Assembly (NCBI GenBank): GCA_028284905.1
Contig: JANQQU010000072.1
Location: 62,001 to 126,000, forward strand
From: Calditrichia bacterium
GTDB taxonomy: Bacteria > Calditrichota > Calditrichia > RBG-13-44-9 > J075
Length of the DNA stretch: 64,000 bases
Direction of reading: 5' to 3'
Below the pieces are notes generated by a model that saw only the letters and a program-made list of their open reading frames with translations, made no database searches and was not told the origin of the DNA. Both the position numbers and the translations under genes were made by a program. Each line of letters starts with the position of its first letter. The stretch's first letter is position 1. This document shows positions 46,127 through 56,045 of this stretch, piece after piece.

Positions 46127-48007
46127 TTAGCGCATTAATACCATTTTACGAACGGCAGACTGCTTATTGTCTACGTTCAGTTTGTAGAAATAAATACCGG
46201 AAGTTACTGCAACGCCGGATTCATTCATACCATCCCAAACCTGATCATGTGCGCCGGGAGCTACTGTGCCATTCAGCAAGGTGCGAACCTTCTGACCGAG
46301 AGCATTGTAGATAACCAGATTCACATCAGCAGCACGGCTAATGGAGAAACGAATCGTGGTTTCCGGGTTGAACGGATTCGGATAGTTTTGTTCCAGGGAG
46401 AAAGCTGCCGGAAAAACAGCATTATCATCGATACTGGTAGCACCAAACGGCCAGGGCTCTACTACCAGCGGAGGATCTTTAGTAAATACATCTGTTTCGA
46501 AAGTGATACTGCTAGGAATAGCACCACCACTCCAGAGATAGCGAGTACGGCTCTTACCAAAGTCAAAGCCACCACCTTCGTAAATAGCTGCAACACGATT
46601 ATCGCCATAAGCCACGCGATATACCATTGCTGCATAACCAGGACTACCAACATCCATAGTCATCTCATAAATAGTGTCGCCATCGACATCTTCGTAGAAG
46701 AAATCGCCAATGCCACGCTGCGGATCCCAGCCCTGGAAGTATCCCTGGATCTGGTCTTCGCTCGAGAAGAATACAGAGTCAGATGCCGGATCAAACGGAT
46801 CCGGGAAGACATTACCGTCAGTTGCCGGACGCATGTCAACGGAAAAAGTAACCGTTACAGTACCGGTAAGCACACCTGCCGGGGGAATGTCCATATAGTA
46901 TGCATGATCAGCGGTTGTACCTGCAGCACCATTAAAGACGAACTGGCGATTACCACCACCCTGAGAAGGAGGCTCTTCCCAACCGTCTACATTGCCATGA
47001 GCAACGGTGTCGACCAGCATAAAGAATTTGTAATTCTGAGTTGAACCTACTTCAGCCGGTCCAACAGTTGCATTTAATTCATAATCAAACGGTCCGCCAA
47101 AGAGTGCCGGCTGCATGTGCGAGTTCGCGGGATTTCCCGGTCCCCAGCCGTTGAAAGCGCCATATGTGCGGATTTCGTCATTGGCAACATCCGGGGTGAA
47201 GAGGCCCATGCTGTTCATTACAGACATATCGATGGTGAACAGTACCGGACCGGTATCAAGTGTAGTACATACATCATCTCTATTGAAGAAAACGGTCGGA
47301 ATAGAAAGACCAGATCCTGCAACATCAGGATGTACGTATTCGCGGTTTGGGTCACCTTCCCAAAAATCACCAGCGGCCTGAACCATTACATACTTATAGA
47401 AAACAGTGGCTCCGGGAGTTCCCTCAAGAGCAAATGTAGCTTCGTACACTTCACTACCATTGTCAGTTAATTGCTGGGCATTACCACCCCAATCATTGAA
47501 GGCACCACGAGTGACAACAATATCACCTGCGCCCGGATCAAAAAGGTTTTCGCAGATTTGAACGCTCATATCCACGCTGAAAGAAATATCTTCCGTGCTG
47601 AATACACTACATTCGCTATCGCGATCGAAAAAGTCTGAGCCAACGCTGATCGGCGTACCGGCGGTAAAAGTGAATTCGCGGTTCGGATCACCTTCCCAAA
47701 CATCGCCGCTACCAGCAGTAACCAGAACATATTTGAAAGCCTGAGTAATGCCTGCAAGACTATCCGGCATCGGGAAAACACCCTCGTAAATTTCGGAACC
47801 ATTGTCAGCCAATTGCTGGGCATTGCCACCCCAATCGTTAAAGGAGCCACGAACGACAGCAATGTCGCCAGCGCCGGCGTCAAAGACACCTTCGCAAATC
47901 TTGACGCTTAAATTAACGCTGAAAGTCACATCGGTAGTCTGCGCATTTACTGCTGTCGCGAATACGAACATGGCCATCAAGCAAAATAGTGTCGTAAAAT
48001 TTTTCAT
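46127..48007 (-). CDS. Secreted four-module protein, putative glucan-binding, with sorting tail
   Basis: I start it at the ATG at 48007, where GGAGG lies eight bases upstream. The product has 626 residues with a signal peptide ending VNAQ. Four related modules of about 110 residues follow. Modules 1 and 2 are close copies (VRGSFNDWGGNAQQLADNGS against TRGAFNDWGGNAQQLTDNGS), and 3 and 4 are diverged (YGAFNGWGPGN, QGYFQGWDPQ). The FNDWGG/YKY pattern is like CBM20/CBM48 starch-binding folds. The end is the sorting domain with NYPNPFNPETTIRFSI. It has no catalytic motif. Its role is probably to hold starch at the surface. Confidence 0.8.
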   Translation of the reverse strand: MKNFTTLFCLMAMFVFATAVNAQTTDVTFSVNLSVKICEGVFDAGAGDIAVVRGSFNDWGGNAQQLADNGSEIYEGVFPMPDSLAGITQAFKYVLVTAGSGDVWEGDPNREFTFTAGTPISVGSDFFDRDSECSVFSTEDISFSVDMSVQICENLFDPGAGDIVVTRGAFNDWGGNAQQLTDNGSEVYEATFALEGTPGATVFYKYVMVQAAGDFWEGDPNREYVHPDVAGSGLSIPTVFFNRDDVCTTLDTGPVLFTIDMSVMNSMGLFTPDVANDEIRTYGAFNGWGPGNPANSHMQPALFGGPFDYELNATVGPAEVGSTQNYKFFMLVDTVAHGNVDGWEEPPSQGGGNRQFVFNGAAGTTADHAYYMDIPPAGVLTGTVTVTFSVDMRPATDGNVFPDPFDPASDSVFFSSEDQIQGYFQGWDPQRGIGDFFYEDVDGDTIYEMTMDVGSPGYAAMVYRVAYGDNRVAAIYEGGGFDFGKSRTRYLWSGGAIPSSITFETDVFTKDPPLVVEPWPFGATSIDDNAVFPAAFSLEQNYPNPFNPETTIRFSISRAADVNLVIYNALGQKVRTLLNGTVAPGAHDQVWDGMNESGVAVTSGIYFYKLNVDNKQSAVRKMVLMR

Positions 48008-48176
48008 TAACACGACCTCCGTTAATTAAAATTACGGGTTAAAAAATTCAATGGATTATATACGCTAAAAACATTGTACTACCTGTAATTAAGCACCTCC
48101 TTCTGTGCCATAGCACTTGTAATGAAACATTGGGTTTAAAGAGTTTATAGAATACCTAAAAAACAAGTTCCTCCTC

Positions 48177-48232
48177 GTACCGAAACTGGAGTTTCGGTAC
48201 GTAACCGGGTTGCGAAACTCAGTTTCGCAACC
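48177..48232. repeat. Two adjacent perfect hairpins sharing GAAACT/AGTTTC cores
   Basis: GTACCGAAAC-TGGA-GTTTCGGTAC at 48177-48200 is followed by GGTTGCGAAACT-C-AGTTTCGCAACC at 48208-48232. Both stems are perfect and share the core. They lie just past the PorV-like gene and upstream of the glucan-binding gene, so they may work as a terminator or a message stabiliser between the two. Confidence 0.75.
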
Positions 48233-48254
48233 AGCGCCAGGAGTAGTAATAGTT

Positions 48255-49277
48255 CTAAAAGTTAATGATCAGGGAATACTGATGCACATTTTCCAGCAAT
48301 GCCCAGGACTGGAACGCATAGTCCAGACTGACCTGCAGATTACCGGCAAACTTCTGGCGCAGGCCAGCACCAAAAACATATTCTTCCTGGCTTTCATCCT
48401 GGAAAATCGCCCGATAGCCGCCGCGCAGGAAAATCTTCTCATCGAATGCCGCATATTCCACCCCGACGTTCATATGCTGCTGATTATCATTCGGGTAGAT
48501 CGCATCCACGGAGAGGGTTAGGCGATTCTGCTCGTTGAAGTTTATATCACGTGCCAAGCCAATACGCAGATTCAGCGGCAGCTCAAACTGATCGGTTTGC
48601 AGCACGGCATTCACATCTTCGTTATTCCCGGAAGTGAAGGGATCGATATCTTTTCTGACCAGGAGGTTATCTCCGGAAATTTGCATCTTGGTGCCAAAAT
48701 TAGAGATCGAAGTTCCGAACTTGATGCCGTAGAACGGCGTATCGAAAATCGTTCCAACGTCGACGGCCACCCCGCTGGCGGAGCTGCTCCAGATTTTCTC
48801 GAGGACGTATTTAACGCTACCACCAATCATAAACGTATTGGTAATGCGCCGGCCAAAAGTGGCGCCAAAGGCAAAGCTGGAGGAGCCAAATGTTTCCCCG
48901 GTACCTTCCGGCTGATCTTCGGTGGTTACATCCATATCGCCATAATTTATCGCGGTAACGCTCAGGCCGAAATTCCCCATGGCGCCGCCGTTAAAAACCA
49001 TCGCGAAATAATCATAATTGATGTCCGCTAACCAGTCGCTGTGCATAACAAATACCTGCTGGTTCTCTACCTGAGCGACCCCACCGGGATTCCAATAGAT
49101 GGCGGTTGCATCGTTGGCAATAGCAGTATATGCGCCACCGAGCGCCAATGCCCGGGAGCCAACCGGAATGCTCAGAAATTTGGCGGCCGTTGTACCGACT
49201 TTGGTTACCCGCTGTGCCTGCAGAGCACTTTCGCTGCAGAAGAAAAGAACAAGGAGTAATAGTAAGATTTTTTTCAC
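48255..49277 (-). CDS. PorV/PorQ-family outer-membrane beta-barrel protein
   Basis: The start is most likely the GTG at 49277, because AAGGAG lies six bases upstream; an ATG five codons before it overlaps that site. The product has 340 residues with a signal peptide (ending ALQAQ). It has the family opening FLSIPVGSRALALGGAYTAIANDATAIYWNPGG and ends with Phe, as many outer-membrane barrels do. PorV shuttles cargo in the type IX secretion system, but this broad family also occurs with other surface complexes. It follows the 1242-residue protein in the same operon. Confidence 0.88.
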   Translation of the reverse strand: MKKILLLLLVLFFCSESALQAQRVTKVGTTAAKFLSIPVGSRALALGGAYTAIANDATAIYWNPGGVAQVENQQVFVMHSDWLADINYDYFAMVFNGGAMGNFGLSVTAINYGDMDVTTEDQPEGTGETFGSSSFAFGATFGRRITNTFMIGGSVKYVLEKIWSSSASGVAVDVGTIFDTPFYGIKFGTSISNFGTKMQISGDNLLVRKDIDPFTSGNNEDVNAVLQTDQFELPLNLRIGLARDINFNEQNRLTLSVDAIYPNDNQQHMNVGVEYAAFDEKIFLRGGYRAIFQDESQEEYVFGAGLRQKFAGNLQVSLDYAFQSWALLENVHQYSLIINF

Positions 49278-49385
49278 AACAGACTCCTTCATAAAGTCTA
49301 TTCGGTTAAGAAACGTCTAATTTTTTCTGTATCACCGTAATGCCGGTTGTTCATTGAAACCACCGGCACTGTGGCATAAATTCGT

Positions 49386-52300
49386 TTATTTTATAATCGC
49401 AAATTTTCCGACTTTTTCACCAACGCCCGGTGCTTCAATGTGGTAGATGTAAATACCATAGGAAACATCCAGGTTATCTTTGGTCAGCAAGTCCCATTCT
49501 GCACTACCATCAGCCAATTCACTGTCATGTTCGATTGTATCGACCAACTCGCCATTCACTGTAAAAATGCGAATGGTGCATTCCTGGGGCAGATGGGTAA
49601 AGTGGATGCGACGCGGCCCTCTTCCCCGGTTAAACGGGTTACGGGTTTCGAAGCGGGATGCCGCCAGGTAAGGATTGGGCACCACTTTGATTGCGTCAAG
49701 GCTTTGGCTGGCTAAAGTATTGTCAACGGCCTCGCCTTTAGTCGTAAACTCATAAACATCCGAGCTCAGGAAAGGTTTATCGAGAATATACTCGACAACA
49801 TCACCGCTTTGCGCGAAGGTAAAACCAGGCTCCAGCAATACCGGTCCGGTTTCGTAGCTTACGCTCCAGGTAATCTGCAATTCATCATTCGCATCCGGCT
49901 CCAGAAAAGTAATAAGGTCGCTACGGATTCCTTTTGCATCGAAGAAACCTTCGCCATTATCATCGCTTTCCAATTCGATAAAGCCGAATTGTACCGGTTC
50001 CCCGGTGCCAATGTCGGTAATTGTAAAGTTTACCGGTTTGGATGGGATAGTAACAGATTGTGGTGGATTCTGCCGAATCAGAAAAGTGAATTCGGTACTT
50101 TGCCCAACACCAACTTCGCCAAATTCAATGCGATAATCTGCCGGGTTTTCTTCTCCACGGGTTGACCCTTGATTGAAAGGCTCGAAGACCAGCGGAAAAA
50201 CATCACTGCGGCTAACCGTGGATTTATCGTTGTTAACACTGAGACGAAGCGGGTTTACAAATTCAAAACGCATACCGTAAACCATGGCGGATTCCAGATT
50301 GGTAACCGGTGCTTTGTCGTCTTTGATCAGAGTATCCGGCGTGCCTCCTCCGGTAATGTCCACCAGCGTAAAAGCGCGGGTAGTAAAAGTATCCGGCACG
50401 GATACATTACGCCCTTCAATAAGCGTGTCGGAAAAGGTCATACGCAGTGTGCGGCCTTCCGGCACCAGGCGGGGATCGATAATATTGAAGTTAATTTCTC
50501 CACCGGCCGATCCGGACACGTGGACCAAATCGGTAATTTCTGCCGGTTGATATCCGGCAACCGGTGCTTCCGGGGTTACTTCCACAACATTTTTACCAAG
50601 ACTAGCTTCGCCAACCGCATTTACGGTGACCAGAATCGGAGATTCCGCCGGTCCGATATTAAACTGGGCAGCACCGTAATCGTAGGAAGTCAGTGCGTAA
50701 TAATAAGTGAAGCCATTCTTAACATCGGTATCGACGTAGGAGTGAACCAAGCCGGTATTATCACCGAGGAAGAACTGAACGCCATTGACACCGACACCAG
50801 TTAAGGTGTCCACTTCGCCATCATTATCGGAGTCGAAGCCATAGTCGAAGTAGCCGTCAATGATATCCCATTGAGCGATCGGCTTATAGAAAGTCCGTGC
50901 GCCGCCGCCATCGGTAATGGTAAAGATATCCTCGAAAGCCGGATCCTGGGAACGATAGAGACGATAGCCTTCGAAGTCGAAACCGGGCAATCCCAGTTTA
51001 CGCAGGAAGTTGTCGAAGGAAGCTTCTGCTTCGTTGTCCCAGTAAAGAGTGACCTGATTATCGCCGGGGACAGCCCAAAGAATCGGGGTTGCCGGCGCTT
51101 TCGCAAACTGGAAGTCTGCATTATATACTTCCAGCGCTTTCTCGCGGTTCTTCAAAACATCATCGGGACTTTCACCGAGAATAACCGCGTAGGAAATTGT
51201 TTCGATATTGCCATTTTCCAGGGGAAATACACTTGAGGAAACCGTCAGGTCATTTTCGCCCTCTTCCTGCTGTCCGGGTCCTAAGCGGAAGAACTGACCG
51301 GGACGCATATACTCGCCCCAAATTACCCGGTCTTTTACGGCTGCAAAGTTCAGGCTACCAGCCGGGAAACGCTGCACATTGGTAATACCTAACTGATCCG
51401 ATTCGGAAACGTCAGTTTTATCAATGTTCGGCTCACCGGGAAATGGTGTTCCCGCACCACTGGTCGGCAGGCCATCGTTTTCCCCGAAATCACCGGTGCC
51501 TTCTACGCCGTCCAGGCCAACATCATCAGTGGTCGGATCCCAGTCTCCATCATTATCGAGACCATCATTACGGGACTCATCGATACCATCGTCGATGCCT
51601 TCGTCAATATTTTCATCAATCACGCCATCGTTATCGTTATCGATGCCATCGGCGAAGCGTTTGCCAAGATCTTCCGGGCCAACATCATAAAGAATGATAT
51701 CTGTGCCGGGCACTCTATAGCGACGATAAAAATCATTACTCGCCTCATCGATAATTGCCTGGGTAATTTCATTACTGTTATCTGCAGCAATTTCACTATT
51801 GCCGTCATTATCTATAAAATCTTTAAATTTCAATCCTTCATCATCGCTTTCCACCATTATCAGGTGAATAGCACCATTCTGGACAGGATCATTTTCCGGA
51901 TCGGGAGGCCAGCGTTTCCAAATATCGCCGCTCGCCTGACTGACCATGCTGGAAGTTACCAACGGGCTGTCAAATTCACCATTACCGTCATAGTCCATGC
52001 GATCCGCATAACTAACACCCGCCTGATCAGCAAAAGGCACGTGCGTCGTATCTTCGTCAATCAGACCATTGCCATTGTCATCAATGAAGTTGCCACGGAA
52101 TTCGCCGACAATCAACGCTTCGGTGACCTTCGGTTCCAATTCGCCATTACCATTGTTATCAATGCGATCCGCTGCGTTACCGGGGGTCTCCAGGTAAGCG
52201 ACACCGACGGAGCCATACTGCGGCTCGTCATCGTCCATTGTCGCAAGGTCATTGATCAAGTCATAATTCATCCGGTCATTCTGAGTATCCTGACCAATAA

Positions 52301-53114
52301 CGTCGGCCAGCCAAATAGCAACAGCCATGTTTGTCAGGGTTCCGGTGCCGTCATTCAGAGTGTTCTGGAGAATAAAAACAACATCATTCACCAGCACCTG
52401 GGACCAGGCCATCACGCGGACGTCCACCAGCAATCCCAGTCCCCCACGAAACATGTCAGTGGAATCCGGCTGAAAAAGGTGGATCTTGTGATCGGCACGG
52501 TCATCGCTCATTTTGTAGAACAGTTCCTGGTCCGCATTAAAAATATTCTTACCAAAGAATCCATTCCAGGAACCGATCCAGCCGGGATCACTGGGATCTT
52601 CCCGCTTATCCCGCCAACCATCCTGCGGCCAGCTGTTCGGGTCGATACTTTTTGCAATACCAACTTTTTTATTTCCGGTTGGGCTGCCGGCGAAATCTCT
52701 TTCTTCCAGGTAATTGGGATCGTTATATCCTGCTACCGGCTCGAAGTTTAATGTCCGTCCGTCCGGTGCGCTTCGCCATTGAACAACACTGGCCAGCTTC
52801 AATGTGGGAAGATCGGTTTCATCAGTATCGATGATATCCGGGAAATCGGCTGCTGCCCAGTAAGCAGTCAAAGCAACGTGCTCCCGATTGGTATTCTTCG
52901 GCCACTCATAAGCAATTTCATTCGAAGAACCACCGGTACGGCCGGTCAAACCAGTATTAAAAATGGTTGCACGAACGTTGTTACCGTCAATATCGGTAGA
53001 TCGCCGCAAACCGGGTTCCCCCCGCTCATCACTGGGAGTATGTTGGCCAAACAACAGTGGCGAAATCATCAGCAGTGTCGCCAAAATCAGTTTGTAGTTT
53101 AGAAAGTTACGCAT
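49386..53114 (-). CDS. Large exported protein with calcium-loop repeats and C-terminal sorting-like domain
   Basis: The product has 1242 residues with a signal peptide (ending LLFGQ); GAGGT lies four bases before the ATG. Between about 315 and 545 there are repeated DxDxDG-like loops: IDNNGNGELE, IDDNGNGLIDED, MDYDGNGEFD, FIDNDGNSEI and IDNDNDGVIDENID. They resemble thrombospondin type-3 or dockerin calcium sites. An FN3-like part follows at about 680-810 (PGDNQVTLYWDNE). The last 100 residues (KVVPNPYLAASRFE, IRIFTVNGELVDTI, YGIYIYHIEAP) are a FlgD-like sorting or anchoring domain. No catalytic motif is seen. It sits between the TonB receptor and the PorV-like gene, and similar triads occur in relatives. 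Confidence 0.75.
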   Translation of the reverse strand: MRNFLNYKLILATLLMISPLLFGQHTPSDERGEPGLRRSTDIDGNNVRATIFNTGLTGRTGGSSNEIAYEWPKNTNREHVALTAYWAAADFPDIIDTDETDLPTLKLASVVQWRSAPDGRTLNFEPVAGYNDPNYLEERDFAGSPTGNKKVGIAKSIDPNSWPQDGWRDKREDPSDPGWIGSWNGFFGKNIFNADQELFYKMSDDRADHKIHLFQPDSTDMFRGGLGLLVDVRVMAWSQVLVNDVVFILQNTLNDGTGTLTNMAVAIWLADVIGQDTQNDRMNYDLINDLATMDDDEPQYGSVGVAYLETPGNAADRIDNNGNGELEPKVTEALIVGEFRGNFIDDNGNGLIDEDTTHVPFADQAGVSYADRMDYDGNGEFDSPLVTSSMVSQASGDIWKRWPPDPENDPVQNGAIHLIMVESDDEGLKFKDFIDNDGNSEIAADNSNEITQAIIDEASNDFYRRYRVPGTDIILYDVGPEDLGKRFADGIDNDNDGVIDENIDEGIDDGIDESRNDGLDNDGDWDPTTDDVGLDGVEGTGDFGENDGLPTSGAGTPFPGEPNIDKTDVSESDQLGITNVQRFPAGSLNFAAVKDRVIWGEYMRPGQFFRLGPGQQEEGENDLTVSSSVFPLENGNIETISYAVILGESPDDVLKNREKALEVYNADFQFAKAPATPILWAVPGDNQVTLYWDNEAEASFDNFLRKLGLPGFDFEGYRLYRSQDPAFEDIFTITDGGGARTFYKPIAQWDIIDGYFDYGFDSDNDGEVDTLTGVGVNGVQFFLGDNTGLVHSYVDTDVKNGFTYYYALTSYDYGAAQFNIGPAESPILVTVNAVGEASLGKNVVEVTPEAPVAGYQPAEITDLVHVSGSAGGEINFNIIDPRLVPEGRTLRMTFSDTLIEGRNVSVPDTFTTRAFTLVDITGGGTPDTLIKDDKAPVTNLESAMVYGMRFEFVNPLRLSVNNDKSTVSRSDVFPLVFEPFNQGSTRGEENPADYRIEFGEVGVGQSTEFTFLIRQNPPQSVTIPSKPVNFTITDIGTGEPVQFGFIELESDDNGEGFFDAKGIRSDLITFLEPDANDELQITWSVSYETGPVLLEPGFTFAQSGDVVEYILDKPFLSSDVYEFTTKGEAVDNTLASQSLDAIKVVPNPYLAASRFETRNPFNRGRGPRRIHFTHLPQECTIRIFTVNGELVDTIEHDSELADGSAEWDLLTKDNLDVSYGIYIYHIEAPGVGEKVGKFAIIK

Positions 53115-53210
53115 ATAGACCTCTTTATATAGACCTCTTTTAGTTTCGGCAATTAACGCATTGCTTTCGGAATTCAGGAAATCCCGAATAAACCGTCCTG
53201 AGAATAATTC

Positions 53211-55946
53211 TTAAAATTCAATTTCCAGACCGGCCTGTACCTGACGCGGCGGACTGTAAAAATCGGGACGGATATAAAAGCTGTCGTCCCGGGTACTGGG
53301 GAGCAGCAGGGTCACGTCGGCACGTCCTGTATCGCTAAATACATTTGTCTCGTTCCGGCGATCAAACAGGTTGAAAACCCGTCCAAACAGAACAACGCCT
53401 AAATCATTAATTCGAAAACTCTTATGTGCCCGAAAATCAACCACAAAACTGGTTGGGCGTCTCCGGCTATTCTTCGGTGCGTCGTTTGTTGCATTTGGGC
53501 CAATAACGATTTCTGCATTGACATTAGTGGACGGCGTAAACGGTAAGCCGCTGTTGTAACGGGCAATAATGCCGGTCTGCCAGGACGGTTTGCCGTAAGA
53601 AAACGAAAAGTTCAGACTATGGGTCTGATCCCAATCCAGCGGAGACAGTTGAATGGTTGGCTCGAAGCCGCTGTTTTGCTGATTATATTCTTCTTCCGGG
53701 CTGGAGTTCGTTCCTTCCGCCACCTGAAATTGATAAACCAAATCCGCGGCAAAATTATTACTCATTCGCTTGTTCAGGGTAAAACTAACGCCGCGAACAT
53801 TCGCATAGTCTTTATTGATATATTGAGAGTAACGAGTACCGGCGAGGTAAGTATCTATTCCCGGACCGGATGTTACCCAGTCCCGAATGTCCCGGTAAAA
53901 ACCGGTGATATCAAGCTTGATATCGCTGCTTAGCTCTTGTGCAACACCCAGTTCATATTGAACGGTGCTTTCCGCGTCCAGATCAGGATTGCCAAACAGC
54001 CCCTGCCCTCCCCCGACAAAGGAGATTTTGTAACTGGAATTCTGGAATAATCGATTCAGGGTTGGGATTTGCAAAAAATGCCCAAAACTGAAGTGAATCA
54101 CACCAGTCTCGCTAATCGGGTAGGCAATTCCCAGACGAGGACTTATCTGATACTTCGGTTCTGCTTTTTCATACCAAATCGCTTCCCGTTCTGCCAGGGT
54201 CATCGCCTGATGCTCCGGCTTTGTCGGCCGGAAGATATCCGGATCACGAGGATCCGCCAATACCAGTCCCTTGGAGTAAAAATAGTCGAAGCGCAAACCA
54301 GCATTTATGATAACGTTTTCGTATTCAAGTTTATCCTGAAAATAAGCAGCATATTGGATCGGATCGCGGCTGAAGCGGTCGCGCAATGGAGAAGTTACAT
54401 CCGGCACTTCGACACCTTCACTGCCCAAACCGGCAGGCAAGAGATTGAAGCCATCCTGGAAAAGTTCTGTATAGCGCGCTTCCATACCAACTTTGATCAA
54501 ATGATTTTTATGAATCTGGCTACTTAAATCAAATTTAGCAACGTAGTTGGTCGTTTCCCGGTTATAACGATTCAAATCCAAACCACCGACACCAAAATTG
54601 CCCGGTTCTACATTATCCAGATCAAACGGGTTGACAAGGTATCCAGGGTCATTAAGGTCTTCAAAAGCATACTGCTCATATTTCCGGTTCAGATAAGAAA
54701 AATTCATCTGGTAAAACGTGCGGGAAGAAAGCGTATGATTAATGTTTAGGCTAAGCGTAATCCCGTCGTTGAACTTTTGCAGTTGTCCGCCCGGACTACG
54801 CTGCTGGAAGTGGTTATAATTCTGAAACTCATCGGAGCTATAGAGACTTTCCAGATTAAACTTTAATGTGGGCGTCGCCTGATATGTCAGCTTAGCCTGT
54901 GCACTTCGGTTTTTGCTCCAACTCATCGGTACCGCAGCAAACTGACTCAAAAACGCTTCGGAATTTAGCGTATCCGGGGTTGCATTCGCGATGAATGCGG
55001 AATCCTGCGCTATCGTAAAACTGCCATCGGTATTATATACCTGGCGGCCATAGAAATAGCCATCATCATCCCGGTAGCGTCCGGTCGCAAAAAAGCGAAT
55101 TTTGTTATTGGTAAAAGGCACCGGCCCGCCTAATGCCCCCTGAAAGGTGACATTATCTCCGGGATTGACATCATCAATATTGTAGAACAAATCGTCGTCA
55201 CTACTGTAATAATCGCTGGTGTAGGCCTTGAAACTACCGGTATACTCTCTGCCACCTTCTTTGGTGACAACATTAATAATACCGGACATCGCATTACCAT
55301 ATTCCGCATTGAAAGTACCGCTGATCACCTGTAATTCCTGAATCGACTCATTTTCAATGGCCAAACTCTGGGAATTATCAAATCCATCGGTAATGGAAAT
55401 ACCATTTACCCAATAGGAAATTTCCGAGGAACGTCCCCCACGAATATGGAATCCGCCGCCGGCATCCCGGGTAACACCAGCCTGCAACTGTAAAATATCA
55501 CCGATATCTTCAACCGGCAGCTGCTCAATTTTTTCGCTGGTCACTCGTGCTTCCGAGGAAGTGAGGTCTTTTTGAATAACGTCCCGATCTGCCACCACGA
55601 CAACTTCATCGCCAAGATCAATCGCTGCAGAACTCAGCTCGAAGCTTTGACGGGTGGTTAAATCTACAGATACCTGCACGCCGGAAATCCGTACATCCTG
55701 ATAACCGATATACTGAACAACAAGGGTATAATTTCCTGGCGGAACGTTTAGGATGAAGTAGCTGCCATCCAGATCTGTCGTTGCTCCCAGCGGAAGCCCA
55801 TCCACCAAAATATTTGCCCCAATCAATGGTTCGCCATTTTCTTTGTCTTTTACGAAACCGGCAATTTTACCAGTCGTTCCCGCAAAAACAGCCATACTCA
55901 GGCTTACCATCCACACTAATAATAACGTGATAGCATTGCGTCGCAT
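53211..55946 (-). CDS. TonB-dependent receptor with N-terminal carboxypeptidase-regulatory domain
   Basis: I start it at the ATG at 55946 (AGGAGAG upstream, then a signal peptide). The product has 911 residues. A CarboxypepD-reg domain follows the signal (IAGFVKDKENGEPLIGANIL), then the plug (about 100-230, with FHIRGGRSSEISYWVNGISI and GIINVVTKEGG) and a long beta-barrel that ends in Phe. This is the SusC-like plan. It should import an oligosaccharide or other large nutrient across the outer membrane with TonB energy. It stands directly before the 1242-residue surface protein where a susD gene would be in Bacteroidetes. Confidence 0.92.
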   Translation of the reverse strand: MRRNAITLLLVWMVSLSMAVFAGTTGKIAGFVKDKENGEPLIGANILVDGLPLGATTDLDGSYFILNVPPGNYTLVVQYIGYQDVRISGVQVSVDLTTRQSFELSSAAIDLGDEVVVVADRDVIQKDLTSSEARVTSEKIEQLPVEDIGDILQLQAGVTRDAGGGFHIRGGRSSEISYWVNGISITDGFDNSQSLAIENESIQELQVISGTFNAEYGNAMSGIINVVTKEGGREYTGSFKAYTSDYYSSDDDLFYNIDDVNPGDNVTFQGALGGPVPFTNNKIRFFATGRYRDDDGYFYGRQVYNTDGSFTIAQDSAFIANATPDTLNSEAFLSQFAAVPMSWSKNRSAQAKLTYQATPTLKFNLESLYSSDEFQNYNHFQQRSPGGQLQKFNDGITLSLNINHTLSSRTFYQMNFSYLNRKYEQYAFEDLNDPGYLVNPFDLDNVEPGNFGVGGLDLNRYNRETTNYVAKFDLSSQIHKNHLIKVGMEARYTELFQDGFNLLPAGLGSEGVEVPDVTSPLRDRFSRDPIQYAAYFQDKLEYENVIINAGLRFDYFYSKGLVLADPRDPDIFRPTKPEHQAMTLAEREAIWYEKAEPKYQISPRLGIAYPISETGVIHFSFGHFLQIPTLNRLFQNSSYKISFVGGGQGLFGNPDLDAESTVQYELGVAQELSSDIKLDITGFYRDIRDWVTSGPGIDTYLAGTRYSQYINKDYANVRGVSFTLNKRMSNNFAADLVYQFQVAEGTNSSPEEEYNQQNSGFEPTIQLSPLDWDQTHSLNFSFSYGKPSWQTGIIARYNSGLPFTPSTNVNAEIVIGPNATNDAPKNSRRRPTSFVVDFRAHKSFRINDLGVVLFGRVFNLFDRRNETNVFSDTGRADVTLLLPSTRDDSFYIRPDFYSPPRQVQAGLEIEF

Positions 55947-56045
55947 ACACACTCTCCTATCTTCAGGATATTTCAACTCTCTATAACTCATAACGAACGA
56001 TACCAGTGGCCATCCCTTCCTGGAAAAGAAAGGTTATAACCACCG

